Shown here one piece after another: positions 23,580 through 31,878 of a stretch of 64,000 nt of DNA (positions within the stretch are counted from its first letter, which is position 1; every line of letters begins with the position of its first letter). The position numbers and the translations under genes are program-made. A model generated the notes under the pieces. That model was given only the letters and a program-made list of their open reading frames with translations, did not search any database and had not been told where the DNA came from. Origin of the DNA: Flavobacteriaceae bacterium D16 (GTDB lineage Bacteria > Bacteroidota > Bacteroidia > Flavobacteriales > Flavobacteriaceae); the NCBI GenBank assembly GCA_021295155.1, contig JAJTJC010000035.1, positions 1,206,022-1,270,021 on the forward strand, in the 5' to 3' direction.

Positions 23580-24218
23580 TTAGGTAAAGTATTTTTTAAA
23601 CCACTTAGTTGCTAAGCGGGCAACTTCTTCCAATTTACCCGGTTCTTCAAATAAATGGGTGGCACCTTCAACTATTTCCAGACTTTTTGTTCCAGGCAGC
23701 TTGTCATAGGCTTGTTGATTGAGACCAATCACCACCTCATCCCTCCCACCTACCAGGAGCAGGGTAGGTGCATTTACCGATTCCAAAACGTCCAGAGCCA
23801 AATCCGGCCTCCCTCCCCTGGAAACTATAGAAGCGATTTGTTCACCAAAATGAGCTGCAGCTCCCAAGGCAGAGGCGGCGCCCGTACTGGCACCGAAATA
23901 AGCAACGGGAAGCCTCTTGGTCTCTTCTTTAGCTTTGATCCATGCGGTTACGGCAATTAATCTTCTGGTAAGCTTAGGGATATCAAATCGGGTTTCATAG
24001 CTCTGGTCTTCCCACTCAGTCAGTAAATCAAACAAAAGAGTAGCCATTCTCTCTTGCTGTAAAACGGAAGCTACATAGTTGTTCCTGGAGCTCAATCTGC
24101 TACTTCCACTCCCATGTGAAAACAGCACAATACCACGGGCATGATCGGGTATGGCCAGGATTCCTTTAAGGCTTACTGATTTCAAATTTATTGTAACGGG
24201 TATTGCTTTTGTTTCCAT
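23580..24218 (-). CDS. alpha/beta hydrolase (dienelactone-hydrolase-like)
   Basis: A 212-residue single-domain hydrolase. The nucleophile elbow is GASTGAAS, with the Ser replaced in the classical G-x-S-x-G as G-A-S-T-G (Ser about 109). Other motifs are LFSHGSGSSRLSSRNNYVA (oxyanion hole region), LLVGGRDEVV (acid) and EGATHLFEEPG (His). No signal peptide, cytoplasmic. It is adjacent, within 2 bases on each side, to a membrane protein and a phosphoribosyltransferase in the same operon, a pairing often seen for this hydrolase subtype. Confidence 0.9.
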   Translation of the reverse strand: METKAIPVTINLKSVSLKGILAIPDHARGIVLFSHGSGSSRLSSRNNYVASVLQQERMATLLFDLLTEWEDQSYETRFDIPKLTRRLIAVTAWIKAKEETKRLPVAYFGASTGAASALGAAAHFGEQIASIVSRGGRPDLALDVLESVNAPTLLLVGGRDEVVIGLNQQAYDKLPGTKSLEIVEGATHLFEEPGKLEEVARLATKWFKKYFT

Positions 24219-24220
24219 AG

Positions 24221-24847
24221 CTATTCAGTTAATTCAAGAATTTTTTCCCTGTTGTCCCAAACATATAATACGGTAATGCCATAAGTAACTATCAGAACCA
24301 GGGCATAACCAATTGCCCCGAGTAAGGGAAATAACAGGATAAGATCCATTATGGTAACCATGGCAAGGCTTAATAATATGATGGTCCAGAAGTTCCAGGA
24401 ATCTACATTTCGGGAGTTGAGATAATGGGTTACAAGTAAGGCTGCAAGACAATTACCACACCATAAACTCAGGATAAAAACCATCAATAATAATACTCCG
24501 GAGGGAATACCCAGTATACTGACCAGACAAAAAGCAGCGATTACCGGAATCCCAAAAAGATAGCCTAATCCGGTTGCCAGTATCTTGAACCTGCTTTCGT
24601 AGGTATGCGTAACCATTTTTATCAGCGTTTTCCTTAAAAGAAGATGCAATACCAAAAGGGTTAAAAAATTCACCAAAAGATTGAAAAGCCAAAGGCCATA
24701 GCCCCAAAAGGCACTGCCCCTGCCGAACCAGTCGTCTTGCATTTGCAGTAGCGGATATAAAATAGTTTCCATAATGTCACTACCTGCCAATGCTACGGGG
24801 GAGCAAATCAATATGATCCCTAAAAGCTTAATCATATCGTTTGACAC
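24221..24847 (-). CDS. integral membrane protein, unknown function
   Basis: A 208-residue membrane protein with about five or six hydrophobic segments (5-22, 45-70, 85-110, 118-140, 150-175, 177-196). The ATGLGYLFGIPVIAAFCLVSILGIPSGVLLL segment is reminiscent of the membrane part that accompanies bactofilin-type polymer-forming proteins (DUF8173), but that reading is tentative. The second gene of the operon usp, membrane protein, hydrolase, phosphoribosyltransferase, with a gap of 16 bases to usp and 2 to the hydrolase. Confidence 0.6.
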   Translation of the reverse strand: MSNDMIKLLGIILICSPVALAGSDIMETILYPLLQMQDDWFGRGSAFWGYGLWLFNLLVNFLTLLVLHLLLRKTLIKMVTHTYESRFKILATGLGYLFGIPVIAAFCLVSILGIPSGVLLLMVFILSLWCGNCLAALLVTHYLNSRNVDSWNFWTIILLSLAMVTIMDLILLFPLLGAIGYALVLIVTYGITVLYVWDNREKILELTE

Positions 24848-24863
24848 ATCCTATTCTTGCTCA

Positions 24864-25727
24864 TCAGGCGAATCCTGTAGCGTGCTTTTTGATTTTGGGG
24901 ATACTTAACAGTGGCAGATTACTTTCGCCCTTCATCCTCTTAACCAGGTCCCTATGCCAGATACTTGAAAGTAAGTGGTGTTCTTCCCTTTCCAGCATGG
25001 CGAGAATATCAGCTTTTACTTCGTATAAGTAGTCCATCAAAAAGGTATAGACATCCTCGGCAAATCGCAGTTCAAAATGGAGCTTTGGATAATCCACTTT
25101 TTGTGCCAGCATTTCTTTAAACCATTCCATCTGGTCTTCTCCGGCGTATTCATCCTTGGTAGAAACATGAAATACCTTAATATCCGCATCAAAAAGTATA
25201 GCCCATTGGGTAATAGCATGAATGGCATAAATATCGGCCTGTTCAAATGCAGTTGCGTAAACAATGGTTTCAATATTGTCGTATTCATGGCCCTGAGGTA
25301 ATAGCATAACCGGTACATGAGATTTTTCAATCAATCCGCTAGCCGTACTCCCTATAAAGAGGTCACGCATCAGGGAACTTCCTTTTTTCCCGGCCAAAAT
25401 CATCCCCGCCTCGTATTCCTCAGCTTTTTCGAGGATGCTCACGGAAGCAATGCTATTCTCATCTACTACCGTGATTAGTTTCTTTTGATCTGGTTCTACT
25501 GAAAGGTGTGCCAGGCAGAATTCCCTAAGTTTTTCTGCATGTTTATAAAATGCAGCTTCCTCCATTCTTGCATAGGCGATACTCACCGTACTAATGAATG
25601 TGGCATTAATATCAAAAACATGGATTACGTATAGGGGGACATCCATTTTTTGGCTGAGGTTCCAGGCGAACTTAAGGGCAGGTACCGAATTGGGGGAATA
25701 ATCTGTGGCATACAACAAGGATTTCAT
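24864..25727 (-). CDS. universal stress protein, tandem UspA domains
   Basis: A 287-residue tandem UspA protein starting MKSLLYATDYSPNSVPALKFAWNL. Domain 1 holds the nucleotide motif GKKGSSLMRDLFIGSTA; domain 2 begins TIVYATAFEQADIYAI and lacks it. I start at 25727 rather than 25775: the longer frame would begin upstream of the promoter (-7 TAGTTTGC at 25758) and the extra 16 residues look untranslated. The sequence is more distant from the three other usp genes than they are from one another. First gene of a four-gene operon. Confidence 0.9.
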   Translation of the reverse strand: MKSLLYATDYSPNSVPALKFAWNLSQKMDVPLYVIHVFDINATFISTVSIAYARMEEAAFYKHAEKLREFCLAHLSVEPDQKKLITVVDENSIASVSILEKAEEYEAGMILAGKKGSSLMRDLFIGSTASGLIEKSHVPVMLLPQGHEYDNIETIVYATAFEQADIYAIHAITQWAILFDADIKVFHVSTKDEYAGEDQMEWFKEMLAQKVDYPKLHFELRFAEDVYTFLMDYLYEVKADILAMLEREEHHLLSSIWHRDLVKRMKGESNLPLLSIPKIKKHATGFA

Positions 25728-25780
25728 CTGCTCGTCTTTTAGGTTACAATGCAAACTATTAAAAAGGCCTTCCAAATGAA

Positions 25781-25794
25781 ATGACGGTAATCAG
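25781..25794 (-). promoter_or_regulatory. FNR-type operator for the fourth usp operon
   Basis: ATGAC-GGTA-ATCAG. The minus-strand TA of TAGTTTGC is at 25758, again 22 bases from the site edge. The TTTG is one base nearer than usual. It puts the transcript start near 25746. Confidence 0.6.
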
Positions 25795-25820
25795 TTTCAC
25801 AAGGCTAGCGGCAATATTAC

Positions 25821-25834
25821 ATGACAAAGGTCAT
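25821..25834 (+). promoter_or_regulatory. FNR-type operator for the ArsC-like operon
   Basis: ATGAC-AAAG-GTCAT, with -7 element TAACTTTA at 25857-25864 after 22 bases. It lies 27 bases from the operator for the divergent usp operon (start to start of motifs 40). Confidence 0.68.
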
Positions 25835-25919
25835 TTTTACAGTTCGAGAGTTGCGCTAACTTTAACAAAACCACATCCGGTACCCCTTGAAATACCGGGT
25901 TTGTATTAAAATTTTCGCC

Positions 25920-26285
25920 ATGGGAGAAATTGCCACATCAGATCGTCAAATTACCCTCTTTTATAATTCAAAGAGCAGTCGTGCCAAACAAACACTGGCC
26001 TATGCCAAAGCCGAAGGACTACCTATCCAGGAAATTGATGTATTAAGAACTCCGGTTACCGGTACCCAGATCATAGAAATAGCGGATAGATTGGGTATTA
26101 AGGTATCCGAATTGGTTAACCAGGATCATCCAACCTACAGCACAAAGTTCAATAAGGCAGATCTTTCTTCCGAAGATTGGATTAAAATGATCCAGAACAA
26201 TCCAGATATAATGAAACAACCCATTGCCATAAGAGGGAATATCACTATACTGGTAGAAACACCATCGGACATTATTAAAATCTGA
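25920..26285 (+). CDS. ArsC/Spx-like protein lacking the catalytic cysteine
   Basis: A 121-residue protein of the ArsC/Spx thioredoxin fold: ITLFYNSKSSRAKQTLAYAK at residues 11-30 aligns with the family sequence NPRCSKSRQTL, but Ser19 replaces the catalytic Cys. The rest has the family layout, with NPDIMKQPIAIRG near the C terminus. It therefore cannot run the normal arsenate-reductase reaction through that cysteine and may be a binding or regulatory protein, as Spx is. I use the ATG at 25920; an upstream ATG at 25887 would add 11 residues. It is followed by the CDP-alcohol phosphatidyltransferase after 11 bases. Confidence 0.75.
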   Translation: MGEIATSDRQITLFYNSKSSRAKQTLAYAKAEGLPIQEIDVLRTPVTGTQIIEIADRLGIKVSELVNQDHPTYSTKFNKADLSSEDWIKMIQNNPDIMKQPIAIRGNITILVETPSDIIKI

Positions 26286-26296
26286 ATTAAGGATTT

Positions 26297-26899
26297 ATGC
26301 GATTTTTCAAGGACTTCAATATTGCGGACTGGTTTTCCTTCTACCGCATTTTTGCGATCCCCATCCTTATTATTTTTATCTGGCTTGGTGAACGAGAATT
26401 GTTCTCCTGGTTTATGCTGATAAGCTACTCTACAGATGCTATTGATGGCTACCTCGCCCGAAAATTGAAGATCACCAGTGCACGCGGTTCCCAGCTCGAT
26501 TCCTATGGGGACCAACTTACCCTGATCATTGCTTTATTTGGCCTGCTTATTTTTGAATACGATTTCATGCGGGAGAATTTTATCCTGATCCTTATCGCCT
26601 TTACCCCTTACATTATCCAGATGCTTATCGCCTTAAACAAATACGGCAGGGCAACTGCATTTCACACCTATCTTGCAAAATTATCCGCAATTACGCAGGC
26701 AGCCTTTGTGCTTTGGATACTATTTTTTGGACCGGTTTATTGGTTATTCTATACCATGATCATCCTGGGTGTTATCGAAACCATCGAAGAAATTACCTTA
26801 ATTACTATGTACGACAAATGGGTTGAAGGAGTAAAGGGTATTTATTGGGCAAAACGCGACCCAAGAAGGAAGGCAAATAAGTCAGAGAGTAATGAGTAA
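26297..26899 (+). CDS. CDP-alcohol phosphatidyltransferase
   Basis: A 200-residue membrane enzyme with the full family motif D-x2-DG-x2-AR-x8-G-x3-D-x3-D: Asp47, Asp50, Gly51, Ala54, Arg55, Gly64, Asp68, Asp72. Six hydrophobic helices follow the usual order. It transfers a phospho-alcohol from a CDP-linked lipid to an acceptor; its substrate cannot be told from sequence (PgsA- or cardiolipin-like enzymes share it). It overlaps the GyrI-like gene by 8 bases and follows the ArsC-like gene, so the three form an operon. Confidence 0.9.
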   Translation: MRFFKDFNIADWFSFYRIFAIPILIIFIWLGERELFSWFMLISYSTDAIDGYLARKLKITSARGSQLDSYGDQLTLIIALFGLLIFEYDFMRENFILILIAFTPYIIQMLIALNKYGRATAFHTYLAKLSAITQAAFVLWILFFGPVYWLFYTMIILGVIETIEEITLITMYDKWVEGVKGIYWAKRDPRRKANKSESNE

Positions 26900-27500
26900 A
26901 AGAGACCTAAAAAAAGAACTTAAGTCCTTTTATCAACCCCGCCAATCCAAGGTGGTTACCGTTGATGTTCCCAGATTTAGTTTTCTTATGATCGACGGAA
27001 AAGGAGATCCCAATACGGCTATCGAATACAAACAAGCCGTTGAGGCCCTTTTTTCCTTATCCTACACTCTGAAGTTCATTGTTAAAAAAGGGCTCTTGGG
27101 CATTGATTATGGGGTAATGCCGCTGGAAGGCCTATGGTGGGCTGAGGATATGGAGAATTTTGAAAATATCCCTAAGGACGATTGGTTTTGGACGGCTATG
27201 ATCATGCAACCTGAAATGATTAGCCAGGAACTTGTAACAGAAGCTACGGAAAACCTTAAAAAGAAGAAAGAGCTGCCGGCACTTGAAAAAGTTAGATTTG
27301 AAGCTTTTGAAGAAGGTAGAGTGGCACAAACACTTCATATAGGGCCCTTTTCAGAAGAGGGCCCAACGATAAGGAAGGTTCATGAATATATTGAGGAAAT
27401 GGGATTTGCTCCCAATGGCAAACATCATGAGATCTATCTGTCCGATATTCGTCGGGCTGCACCTGAAAAGTGGAAAACCATTATCCGACAGCCTTATTGA
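26892..27500 (+). CDS. GyrI-like small-molecule-binding protein
   Basis: A 202-residue protein of the GyrI/AraC-effector-binding fold: DVPRFSFLMIDGKGDPNTAIEYKQAVEALFSLSYTLKFIVK is the characteristic N-terminal half and AQTLHIGPFSEEGPTIRKVHEYIEEMG the second half, then a HHEIYLSDIRRAAPEKWKTIIRQ tail. The family binds small hydrophobic ligands or hydrolyses cyclopropanoid compounds. Function here is not known. Overlaps the phosphatidyltransferase gene by 8 bases and ends 3 bases before the convergent mlaD-like gene. Confidence 0.88.
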   Translation: MSKRDLKKELKSFYQPRQSKVVTVDVPRFSFLMIDGKGDPNTAIEYKQAVEALFSLSYTLKFIVKKGLLGIDYGVMPLEGLWWAEDMENFENIPKDDWFWTAMIMQPEMISQELVTEATENLKKKKELPALEKVRFEAFEEGRVAQTLHIGPFSEEGPTIRKVHEYIEEMGFAPNGKHHEIYLSDIRRAAPEKWKTIIRQPY

Positions 27501-27503
27501 TCC

Positions 27504-28499
27504 TTAGGGAGAATTATCTTCGTTTTTAGCAGCCTTTCGCTCTTCCCTTTCCAATTTCTTAAAATATCCTCTTGTCAGGAAATTGTGTTTCAGGGCTTCC
27601 ATATTCTCGTTGAATTTGGCTGTTCCCTCCTCAATGTTTTTCATGGTAACAGACAGTCGCTTTACCAGGGTGGTATCCTGAGTAAGATAATTAAAAGCCC
27701 CGCTGCTTTCACTCAAGCCTTTTACCAGGGTATCTAACTCCCGGGTTACCTCAGTCATATTTTTACTGGACGCTTCCAGATTAACCAATATTTCCTTTAC
27801 GCGCCTTCCACTTAAAGTATCTGTTAGTAAAACATTAGCTATGCTTTCCCTGCCCTTCATACCCTTGGCCAGGCTGTTGAGTTCCCTGAACATGATGTCG
27901 GCCTCTCCACTGGCTCTCCGCAGGTGGTATATCGTTTGTTCCAGATTCCGGGCCATGGTAGTATCATTAAGAAGTCTGCCTAAAGTACCTTTGCCCTGCC
28001 TTAAAGAAGTTGTTACCTTGAGAAGATCTGCAGTCAGCAAGGCCGCATTCTCATTGGTAACATTAAGTGTACTCATCATATCCTTAGCGCCAATTCGGCT
28101 GTAGGAAGTTATCCGGCCTCCATCCTGTACCAGAGGTCCAATACCGTTTCCAGGAACAATATTGACAATCATACTGCCTACCAATCCGTCAGAACCAATT
28201 GTCGCGATTGCATCAGTCTTGATGTGCGATTGCATTTTTTCCTGAACCAGCATCAGAACGCGAATCAGGGTATCGTTTACCATGTCAATATCCCTTACGG
28301 TACCTACATTAATACCTGCATAACGGACATTATTACCCTTCTGGAGGCCGTTCACATTTTTAAAGACTGTTTCTATGGTAAAGTTCTGACCAAACATGTT
28401 TTGGCGGTTGCCAATTAAATAAGAGGCAAGAACAAGTAATGCGGTCCCGAGGATCACAAAAACACCTAATCTGAATTTTTGAACAGTAGATTTTTCCAT
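27504..28499 (-). CDS. mlaD: MlaD/MCE family lipid-transport protein
   Basis: A 331-residue inner-membrane anchored periplasmic protein. One transmembrane helix at residues 10-29 (LGVFVILGTALLVLASYLIG) is followed by an MCE domain (FKNVNGLQKGNNVRYAGINVGTVRDIDMVNDTLIRVLMLV). Residues about 150-320 form long helices rich in NIEE and threonine-containing repeats that may build a channel or coil. It works with the ATPase and permease directly upstream (gaps of 3 and -4 bases) to move phospholipids between membranes. Convergent with the GyrI-like gene. Confidence 0.93.
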   Translation of the reverse strand: MEKSTVQKFRLGVFVILGTALLVLASYLIGNRQNMFGQNFTIETVFKNVNGLQKGNNVRYAGINVGTVRDIDMVNDTLIRVLMLVQEKMQSHIKTDAIATIGSDGLVGSMIVNIVPGNGIGPLVQDGGRITSYSRIGAKDMMSTLNVTNENAALLTADLLKVTTSLRQGKGTLGRLLNDTTMARNLEQTIYHLRRASGEADIMFRELNSLAKGMKGRESIANVLLTDTLSGRRVKEILVNLEASSKNMTEVTRELDTLVKGLSESSGAFNYLTQDTTLVKRLSVTMKNIEEGTAKFNENMEALKHNFLTRGYFKKLEREERKAAKNEDNSP

Positions 28500-28502
28500 A
28501 TC

Positions 28503-29285
28503 CTATTTCTTAAAAAACGCTTCTACCTTAGGGTCTTTGGAAAGCAAAAGTTCCTCATAAGTCCCCTCGGCATAATTAACCCCATCTACCAGCAGAATCA
28601 TACGCTCCGAAATAACCCTGGCGCAATCCACATCGTGGGTGATTATAAGCGATGAGGTTCCATATTGCTCCTGAATGTTACGCATCAGTTCAATAATCTC
28701 CTTGGCTGTTATCGGGTCCAAACCGCTAGTAGGTTCATCATATAATATAATCTTGGGTCTCAGGATCAAGGTCCTGGCCAATGCTACCCGCCTTTTCATA
28801 CCACCGGATAATTCCTCAGGCATCAGTTCCATGGTATGAGCCAATCCTACACTTTCCAATGCTTCCTGTACCAAAGGCAGGGTATTGTTAATCATCCCCA
28901 GTTTCTCCCGGTGCCTCCGCATAGGAAATTCCAGGTTTTCCCGTACTGTCATGGAATCATAAAGGGCACTTCCCTGAAAGAGAAAGCCTATATCCGATCT
29001 GAGTATATCCAGTGCTTCCCTGTCCAGCTTAGTAATTTCATTGCCCATTACGGAAATCCTCCCTTTATCTGGTTTCATAAGTCCAACCAGGCATTTTATC
29101 ATCACAGACTTACCAGAACCTGATTTCCCCATTACTACCAGGTTTTCCCCTTTTAATAGCTTCATATTAAAGCCGTTAAGCACATGATTGTCCCCAAAGC
29201 TTTTATAAAGGCCTTCTATCCGGATCATCACCTCCTGAGAGTCCTCTTTATTCAGTAGAGTCGTATGTGAAGACGAAGTTTTCAT
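28503..29285 (-). CDS. mlaF: MlaF-type ABC ATPase
   Basis: A 260-residue ABC ATPase. Walker A GKSGSGKS (in VVMGKSGSGKSVM), signature LSGGMKRRVALARTL, Walker B KIILYDEPTSGLDP, and switch His in IITHDVD. The signature LSGGMKRRVALARTL with the Lys-Arg is typical of Mla ATPases. It drives phospholipid transport with MlaE and MlaD. Start codon ATG overlaps the MlaE stop by 4 bases, so translation is coupled. Confidence 0.94.
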   Translation of the reverse strand: MKTSSSHTTLLNKEDSQEVMIRIEGLYKSFGDNHVLNGFNMKLLKGENLVVMGKSGSGKSVMIKCLVGLMKPDKGRISVMGNEITKLDREALDILRSDIGFLFQGSALYDSMTVRENLEFPMRRHREKLGMINNTLPLVQEALESVGLAHTMELMPEELSGGMKRRVALARTLILRPKIILYDEPTSGLDPITAKEIIELMRNIQEQYGTSSLIITHDVDCARVISERMILLVDGVNYAEGTYEELLLSKDPKVEAFFKK

Positions 29286-30064
29286 AATTCATAAAAAATA
29301 TCGGAGATAAAAACAGCGATGAAGTCGATCACAAATAGCAGCATGGAAGTAAAAACTACTGCGGTGTTGGCGGCAAGGCCTACCCCGGCAGTCCCCTTTT
29401 TACTGTAATACCCTTTAAAACAACCAACCAACCCAATTGCAAAACCAAAAAAGAAAGACTTTATAGTAGCGGGAACCAAATCACCATACTCAAGTGCATC
29501 AAAAACCCGATTGAAATAAAGCTGGAATGACACACCACCTTTAAAGTTCTCAACCAGGGCAGAACCATAAAGGGCTACTGCATCTCCGAGGATAACCAAA
29601 AGGGGAAGCATCAGTGTTGTGGCCAGAATCCTGGTTACCACTAAATACTTAAAGGGATTGGTACCGGATACTTCCATGGCATCAATTTGTTCTGTAACCC
29701 GCATAGATCCCAGTTCAGCACCAATACCAGAAGCAATACGTCCCGCACATACCAAAGCAGTAATAACAGGGCCTAATTCGCGTACAATAGAAATCCCCAC
29801 CATGTCCGGCATCCAGGATACAGCACCAAATTCTACCAGGGTGGGTCTGGACTGAAGTGTAAGGACCAGGCCAATAATAAAACCGGTTACCAATACTAGG
29901 GATAAAGAACGGTTACCCATATTATAGCACTGCCGGAGCAGCTCCTTGAATTCAAAGGGAGGCTTGACCGCTTCTTTAAAGAATCGACCGGCAAACAGGG
30001 ACATTTCACCAATCTCCACAAAGAAATGGCGCATCCCCACGGATATGGGTTTTGCCGTATTCAT
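29282..30064 (-). CDS. mlaE: MlaE-type permease
   Basis: A 260-residue inner-membrane permease of the MlaE family with about five transmembrane segments. The conserved MlaE block GRIASGIGAELGSMRVTEQIDAMEVSGTNPFKYLVVTR is complete. The operon order mlaE-mlaF-mlaD is the usual one in Bacteroidota. The promoter has a perfect -7 box, TACCTTTG (30101-30094), under the operator at 30124-30137, so the lipid transporter belongs to the proposed regulon. Confidence 0.94.
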   Translation of the reverse strand: MNTAKPISVGMRHFFVEIGEMSLFAGRFFKEAVKPPFEFKELLRQCYNMGNRSLSLVLVTGFIIGLVLTLQSRPTLVEFGAVSWMPDMVGISIVRELGPVITALVCAGRIASGIGAELGSMRVTEQIDAMEVSGTNPFKYLVVTRILATTLMLPLLVILGDAVALYGSALVENFKGGVSFQLYFNRVFDALEYGDLVPATIKSFFFGFAIGLVGCFKGYYSKKGTAGVGLAANTAVVFTSMLLFVIDFIAVFISDIFYEL

Positions 30065-30123
30065 CCGGGTATATTATAGTGGCTGGGTACTTTCAAAGGT
30101 ACCGAATCAGATACAGGGTCAAA

Positions 30124-30137
30124 ATGACATAAATCAT
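30124..30137 (-). promoter_or_regulatory. FNR-type operator for mlaEFD
   Basis: ATGAC-ATAA-ATCAT. The minus-strand -7 box TACCTTTG starts at 30101, with exactly 22 bases between. Leader about 25 nt. The second operator at 30147-30160 begins nine bases further on and serves the opposite strand. Confidence 0.78.
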
Positions 30138-30146
30138 GCCCAAAGA

Positions 30147-30160
30147 ATGACCAATGTCAT
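30147..30160 (+). promoter_or_regulatory. FNR-type operator for the coiled-coil/AI-2E genes
   Basis: ATGAC-CAAT-GTCAT, followed by TAGATTTA at 30183-30190 after 22 bases. Two adjacent sites, 23 bases centre to centre, each serve one of the divergent transcripts. Confidence 0.7.
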
Positions 30161-30213
30161 TTTATAAGACACCCAAACCCCCTAGATTTACGGTATATCT
30201 AACGATTTACAAT

Positions 30214-30609
30214 ATGAATAATATGCAAACCAAACCCATCTTTAACGAGGACATTCATTTTGAGCACCAGCAATGGGAAAGAGAGCTCGATTTTTATGAT
30301 GATGAGATCAAGATTTTCAAGAACCGCCTTGCAGAAATCCTACACAAAAGTGAGGACAAGGAATTCCTGATAAAACTGGACCATTTTGAAAATCGATTCA
30401 GGATTCACCATTCTAAAATCGAAGCTTTCAAGCAACGTATCCGGGCACATGAACTCAATATGTCCAGGCACTATGAAGCAGGTGAAAATACCATGGACCG
30501 TGTATTGTATGATTACCATGTGGATTTCAGGGAACAAATGCAGACGGAACGAGAAATGTATAATGAACTTAAAAAGGAGTTTTTCGATTTTATGACGAAG
30601 AACTACTAA
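30214..30609 (+). CDS. coiled-coil protein, unknown function
   Basis: A 131-residue soluble protein, almost all charged helix: QWERELDFYDDEIKIFKNRL, then DKEFLIKLDHFENRFRIHHSKI and ESFREQM..LKKEFFDFM. No domain recognised. I place the start at 30214 (MNNMQTK) because the predicted transcript starts near 30195; the longer frame from 30154 lies inside the operator. The next gene (AI-2E family) starts 18 bases after its stop, so they are co-transcribed. Confidence 0.7.
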   Translation: MNNMQTKPIFNEDIHFEHQQWERELDFYDDEIKIFKNRLAEILHKSEDKEFLIKLDHFENRFRIHHSKIEAFKQRIRAHELNMSRHYEAGENTMDRVLYDYHVDFREQMQTEREMYNELKKEFFDFMTKNY

Positions 30610-30627
30610 GTTTTATTAAAAACCATC

Positions 30628-31755
30628 ATGAGGAATGCGGGTATTAGCTTGAAGAATATTTTCTATTTCCTCGGAATCAGCACCTTGGTGGTGTGGATTA
30701 CTATTACCGCCAGGGTGGTCCTGATCCCGGTCTTGTTCAGCATTTTGCTTGCCCTTTTCCTTAATCCTATTGTTAATTTCTACGAGAAGTATATCCGGAA
30801 TAAAATTCTGTCGATACTGGCATCGTATATCACGGCAGTAATCCCTTTTCTGCTTATCATCGGCTTCTTTTTTAACCAGTCCAGAATCTTGTTTGGAAGC
30901 TTGCCATCCTCCAGGGATAAACTCAAGGAGAAAATGACGCTACTGATGGACTGGGTGGATGAGAAGTTCAAACTGGATGCAGAATCAACCGCACAATGGG
31001 TTGATGAGAACATCAATTCTATGGTAGATGTCCCGGTCGATTTTGTTCGTGAAAGCCTGACCTCTACCACCACTGTGATGGCCCATTTGGTTCTTATAAT
31101 TGTACTTACCTTTTTCCTACTACTGTACCGGGTTAGTTTTAAAAACTTTTTACTTTCCCAGGTAGGGCCTGATGAACGCAATAAGCTGGAAGCACTTTTT
31201 ATTAAAATCCAGTTCCTCACCAAACGCTACCTCATGGGTCAGGGAATAGTTATCCTTATACTCGGTATATTAATAGGTACAGGACTTTGGATAATTGGAG
31301 TACCCTATCCTTATTTCTGGGGTTTCCTTGCAGGATTCCTGGAGATAATCCCCTATGTTGGGACTACAATCGGGGTGGTCTTACCCTTCTCCTATATGCT
31401 CATCATTTCAGATACCTTATGGCAACCGTTTGCAGTAGTAGGGCTCTACATTCTGATCCAGCAGATAGAAGGCAACTTAATCTCACCCAATGTCATGGGG
31501 CCTAGTATTAAAATCAATCCCCTCTTTATCATTATGGGCTTGTTTATTGGTGCAATTGTTTGGGGTATTCCTGGTATGATCCTGGCACTTCCTGTCCTGG
31601 CTATCACCAAGGAAATACTAAGGGGGTTCGACCGCACTGCTCCGTTAAGCTACCTGATGGAAAACGGTCTGTCTCGAAAGAGTGGTATTTTCCTCAGCAA
31701 GTTTGATTCCGAGAAATTCCGGCTGATCAAACCTTTGATGAAAAAGGAGGAGTAG
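30628..31755 (+). CDS. AI-2E family transporter
   Basis: A 375-residue integral membrane protein with about eight transmembrane segments. Typical family features are the N-terminal pair of hydrophobic helices, the soluble loop near residues 90-150, and the conserved C-terminal block PYPYFWGFLAGFLEIIPYVG..IGVVLPF and NLISPNVMGPSIKINPLFIIMGLFIGA. The family is named for autoinducer-2 export but many members move other substrates; here none can be named. The last 15 residues are charged. It shares a transcript with the coiled-coil gene under the operator at 30147-30160. Confidence 0.93.
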   Translation: MRNAGISLKNIFYFLGISTLVVWITITARVVLIPVLFSILLALFLNPIVNFYEKYIRNKILSILASYITAVIPFLLIIGFFFNQSRILFGSLPSSRDKLKEKMTLLMDWVDEKFKLDAESTAQWVDENINSMVDVPVDFVRESLTSTTTVMAHLVLIIVLTFFLLLYRVSFKNFLLSQVGPDERNKLEALFIKIQFLTKRYLMGQGIVILILGILIGTGLWIIGVPYPYFWGFLAGFLEIIPYVGTTIGVVLPFSYMLIISDTLWQPFAVVGLYILIQQIEGNLISPNVMGPSIKINPLFIIMGLFIGAIVWGIPGMILALPVLAITKEILRGFDRTAPLSYLMENGLSRKSGIFLSKFDSEKFRLIKPLMKKEE

Positions 31756-31878
31756 CCTATTTCACAGGCTGATCCCGCTAGCCTTTGGAATATATAATTG
31801 ATCTACAGCAAAAAGAATATTCCATTGAAGCAATTTTCTTAATATTTTCGCGCATCTTAGTCGCACTGTTACCAATCC

